In this document: in pieces, positions 6,270-9,371 of the stretch
How the letters are laid out: each line of letters starts with the position of its first letter
How positions within the stretch are numbered: the stretch's first letter is position 1
Notes under the pieces: generated by a model
Seen by the model: the letters and a program-made list of their open reading frames with translations, nothing else
Database searches by the model: none
What the model was told of the DNA's origin: nothing
Assembly (NCBI GenBank): GCA_005888865.1
Contig: VBCL01000098.1
Location: forward strand, 1-9,371
Direction of reading: 5' to 3'
DNA length: 9,371 nucleotides
Source of the DNA: Betaproteobacteria bacterium
GTDB taxonomy: Bacteria; Pseudomonadota; Gammaproteobacteria; Burkholderiales; Casimicrobiaceae
Program-made: the position numbers and the translations under genes

Positions 6270-6289
6270 GCCGACGGTCCTGGATCGTC

Positions 6290-6316
6290 ACGTGCGCCGC
6301 GAAAAGCGGCGCACGT
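6290..6316. terminator. 11-bp perfect stem-loop between convergent genes, candidate bidirectional terminator
   Basis: ACGTGCGCCGC (6290-6300) and GCGGCGCACGT (6306-6316) pair perfectly around GAAAA. The element sits 20 nt after the winged-helix stop and 50 nt from the methyltransferase stop on the other strand. The T tract after it is poor (CGTTTC), so strength is uncertain, but position and stem make termination the best reading. Confidence 0.7.
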
Positions 6317-6366
6317 CGTTTCAAGACATCGATTCAGTGGGGCAGGCCCGAGGGACGCGACCGTCG

Positions 6367-7002
6367 CTAATCGCCGTCCACTCTGCGCCACACGCTCGCC
6401 AGCCACAGCTGCTGTTCGCGCGGCAGGCCAGCGGGTCGATAGTAATGCTCGAGCTCCACGAATCCTGCCTCGCTCGAGTAGCGCTGCCAGGTTTCGAGAC
6501 TGTGGAATACGCCGAAGCGATCACCCTGCCATCCTTCCTCGTCGTTACCGCGCGGGTTGGAGCTGAACAACACGCCCTCCGGCTTGAGCGCTGCACGGAG
6601 ATCCCGCATGACCCGCGGCAGCTCCTGGGTAGGAACATGGAAGAGCGATGCGTTCGCGAAGATCCCGTCGAACATAGCCTCGGGCAATTCGAGCTTCAGA
6701 AAATCCTGCTGCCACACTTCGCAACCGGTGGCCGCACGCGCCATGGCCACGAACTCCGGCGCGCCGTCCAATCCGATCGCGCGGTGACCGAGTCGCGTGA
6801 ACGCGGCCAGATCGCGCCCCGGGCCGCAGCCGAAGTCCAGGATCGTGAACGGTGACGGTCCGAGGATGTGCTTCAGGAGCGCGTCGATGTTCTGGCTGAC
6901 GTCGTGGTCGCGCGTGCCTTCCCGGAACTGCTCCGCCCGCCGGCGGTAGTGTTCGAGCGTACGCTCGGCGAGTTGCTCCAGTTGCTTGGGCCTGAGAGGC
7001 AT
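6367..7002 (-). CDS. Class I SAM-dependent methyltransferase
   Basis: Methyltransferase of 211 residues with a Rossmann fold; the substrate is not known. The N-terminal helix carries LEHYRRRAEQFREGTRDHDVSQN (split here as LEHYRRRAEQ, 16-25, and FREGTRDHDVSQN, 26-38), a block I recall as conserved in this subfamily. Motif I is ILDFGCGPGRDL (54-65) for S-adenosylmethionine binding. IGLDGAPEF (76-84) gives the acidic residue that binds ribose (D79). WQQDFLKLELP (97-107) and FDGIFANASLFHVP (111-124) are motifs II/III and the post-motif. SSNPRGNDEEGW (147-158) and ELEHYYRPAGLPREQQ (183-198) are further subfamily features. The protein is full length. It starts at ATG 7002 with no Shine-Dalgarno and a -10-like element immediately upstream. 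It is convergent with the winged-helix gene and divergent from the helicase, so probably transcribed alone. Confidence 0.9.
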   Translation of the reverse strand: MPLRPKQLEQLAERTLEHYRRRAEQFREGTRDHDVSQNIDALLKHILGPSPFTILDFGCGPGRDLAAFTRLGHRAIGLDGAPEFVAMARAATGCEVWQQDFLKLELPEAMFDGIFANASLFHVPTQELPRVMRDLRAALKPEGVLFSSNPRGNDEEGWQGDRFGVFHSLETWQRYSSEAGFVELEHYYRPAGLPREQQLWLASVWRRVDGD

Positions 7003-7006
7003 AGTC

Positions 7007-7015
7007 GTGTATAAT
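7007..7015. promoter_or_regulatory. Overlapping divergent -10 elements for the methyltransferase and helicase genes
   Basis: On the plus strand, TATAAT at 7010-7015 is a perfect sigma-70 -10 box; TTGGGC at 6986-6991 is a poor -35 at 18-bp spacing. Transcription would start near 7021 and run into the helicase gene. On the minus strand, TATACA occupies 7012-7007, only five bases before the methyltransferase ATG, and has no recognisable -35. The two boxes share three base pairs, so polymerase could occupy only one at a time. Confidence 0.5.
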
Positions 7016-7163
7016 GCAACTCGCGGTCCTTGTTCCAGTCCCCTTGCCGCAGTCGATTCAGCTTCGCTGAGTTTCGCCGCAGTTGCGATTCGACCCTCGT
7101 AGTTTCTCCCGTTTGGCTATGACTGGCCGTCCCCTGGGGGGCGTATGGCTGGACATCCACACG

Positions 7164-7168
7164 AAAGG
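7164..7168 (+). promoter_or_regulatory. Ribosome binding site AAAGG deciding the helicase start
   Basis: AAAGG lies six bases before ATG 7175, whose product begins MPFTKLGLS, the usual RhlE-type opening. The upstream ATG at 7145 has only a G run three to four bases away. Confidence 0.6.
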
Positions 7169-7174
7169 CTGTTC

Positions 7175-8515
<1,341 letters not shown>

Positions 8516-8556
8516 GGAACCTAACCCGGCGACCTAACGCCGCTTCGCCTCGCGCG

Positions 8557-8562
8557 TATACT
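8557..8562 (+). promoter_or_regulatory. Possible -10 box TATACT upstream of the SoxC-like gene
   Basis: TATACT matches the consensus at five of six positions and lies about 88 bp before ATG 8650. No -35 box is visible at 16-18 bp upstream, so this is weak. The gap also holds a small stem, CGGCG (8527-8531) with CGCCG (8538-8542), just after the helicase stop; it lacks a T run and is only a doubtful terminator. Confidence 0.25.
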
Positions 8563-8640
8563 TTCCCGGTCGCCACCGAATCGAGCGCGGCCAGCTCGCG
8601 CCGCTCTTCGACGACGGCTTTGGCTGTCGGCGACGATTCC

Positions 8641-8646
8641 GGAGGA
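8641..8646 (+). promoter_or_regulatory. Ribosome binding site GGAGGA of the SoxC-like gene
   Basis: Strong Shine-Dalgarno sequence before ATG 8650, though the spacing of three to four bases is short. It supports ATG 8650 and so the long N-terminus before the Tat signal. Confidence 0.6.
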
Positions 8647-8649
8647 GCC

Positions 8650-9371
8650 ATGCACAAGACCAGGGCCACGGGGACGGAGAAGCGAACAGGCGAAACGCAG
8701 GCGACGACCGAGGCGCTGTACGATGCCGAGTCGCGTGAGCTGGCACCCCTTCGCGACGATCCCGCATCACCCTATTTCACCGGTGACCCGCGCTTGCGCA
8801 TCGATCGCAGGCATTTTCTGCTCGGGTCGGTCGCCGCCGGCGCTGCGAGCGCGATCTCGCGTTCCGCCCGTGCCGTGCCGTTGGGTGCGGTGGAGCACGA
8901 AGTCCCTCCCGACGCGAGCAGGACCCAGGGCTATCCGCTGGACGATGAGAGCTACGGATCGCGCTCACAATTCGAAACCGAAGTCCGAACGCGATTCAAG
9001 ACGGCGACGCCGCAATCGTCGTGGACGTTCACCCCGTTGCAGAAGAGCACCGGCATCATCACGCCTTCGGGCCTGCACTTCGAGCGCAGCCATGGGGGCA
9101 CCGCGGTCATCGATCCAAGCAAGCACTTTCTGTACGTGCATGGATTGGTGCGCGAGCCGAAAAAATTCTCGATCCCGGATATCCGCCGCTTTCCATCGAT
9201 CTCCCGGATCATGTTCATCGAGTGCTCGGGCAACGGCCTCACCGAATGGTCGAAGCCGACGCTGCGCACCGTTCAGGGGACGCACGGCCTCACGTCCACG
9301 TCCGAGTCGACCGGCGTGCCGCTCTCGATCGTCCTCAACGAATGCGGCGTGCGCTCCAACGCCAGGTGGTT
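8650..9371 (+). CDS. soxC: SoxC-like sulfite dehydrogenase, molybdenum cofactor subunit (3' end outside window)
   Basis: Molybdopterin enzyme of the sulfite oxidase family. SoxC works in the periplasm with the cytochrome SoxD in the Sox thiosulfate pathway, oxidising the sulfane sulfur bound to SoxYZ; related proteins oxidise free sulfite. I translated 240 codons to the right edge; SoxC usually has about 430. A twin-arginine signal, IDRRHFLLGSVAAGAAS, lies at 51-67 with a likely cut after ARA (75). It is preceded by an unusually long polar stretch of 50 residues. The mature part shows GYPLDDESYGSRSQFE (94-109), SGLHFERSHGG (140-150), VHGLVREPKKFSIPDI (163-178) and the cofactor motif MFIECSGNG, with C192 as molybdenum ligand. 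THGLTSTSESTGVPLS (211-226) follows. No soxD, soxY or soxZ lies in view to the left, so only the sequence beyond the window can tell a Sox cluster from a lone sulfite dehydrogenase. Confidence 0.88.
   Translation, partial: MHKTRATGTEKRTGETQATTEALYDAESRELAPLRDDPASPYFTGDPRLRIDRRHFLLGSVAAGAASAISRSARAVPLGAVEHEVPPDASRTQGYPLDDESYGSRSQFETEVRTRFKTATPQSSWTFTPLQKSTGIITPSGLHFERSHGGTAVIDPSKHFLYVHGLVREPKKFSIPDIRRFPSISRIMFIECSGNGLTEWSKPTLRTVQGTHGLTSTSESTGVPLSIVLNECGVRSNARW

Noticed and set aside
6223..6855. A 210-residue plus-strand open frame
   Set aside because: It covers the terminator hairpin and lies opposite the methyltransferase motifs; no domain is visible.

Overview
The window is a GC-rich (clearly above 60% by eye), gene-dense piece of a proteobacterial chromosome. 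The gene set (LytS/LytTR two-component pair, HAF-repeat exported protein, membrane-anchored AraC regulator, RhlE-type RNA helicase, SoxC-type sulfite dehydrogenase) would fit a gamma- or betaproteobacterium such as the Steroidobacter/Nevskia/Xanthomonas or Burkholderia side. This placement is inference from gene style, not from a marker gene. I see no rRNA, tRNA, CRISPR array, complete insertion sequence or prophage module.

Layout from left to right. Positions 1-1648 hold a minus-strand two-gene operon: a LytS-type sensor kinase followed 16 nt later by a LytTR response regulator that runs off the left edge. After a 211-nt gap carrying a REP-like motif come two more minus-strand genes, an exported HAF-repeat protein (1860-2879) and a small BamE/DUF3862-like lipoprotein (3060-3368), separated by a strong hairpin. 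A divergent gap (3369-3502) leads to the plus strand: an AraC-family regulator with about seven membrane segments (3503-4582) and an exported alpha/beta hydrolase (4718-5851). A small winged-helix protein follows (6024-6269), ending at an 11-bp-stem hairpin that also faces the convergent methyltransferase (minus, 6367-7002). The methyltransferase and an RhlE-like DEAD-box helicase (plus, 7175-8515) diverge from overlapping -10 elements. The window ends inside a Tat-exported SoxC-like sulfite dehydrogenase (8650 to the right edge).

The most interesting signal is the 135-bp gap between the AraC-type regulator and the hydrolase. It contains two 18-bp direct repeats (15 of 18 identical) whose start points are exactly 21 bp apart. 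The upstream copy overlaps a perfect 18-bp palindrome, and a second inverted repeat adjoins it. Two same-face direct half-sites at two helical turns are the classic target of AraC-family proteins, so the membrane regulator, the operator and the exported hydrolase form a plausible self-contained signal-response unit. The remaining genes look like ordinary chromosomal genes with a few oddities: a candidate leaderless methyltransferase mRNA, a long helicase leader, an unusual SoxC N-terminus, and a start-less minus-strand open frame beside the small winged-helix gene.
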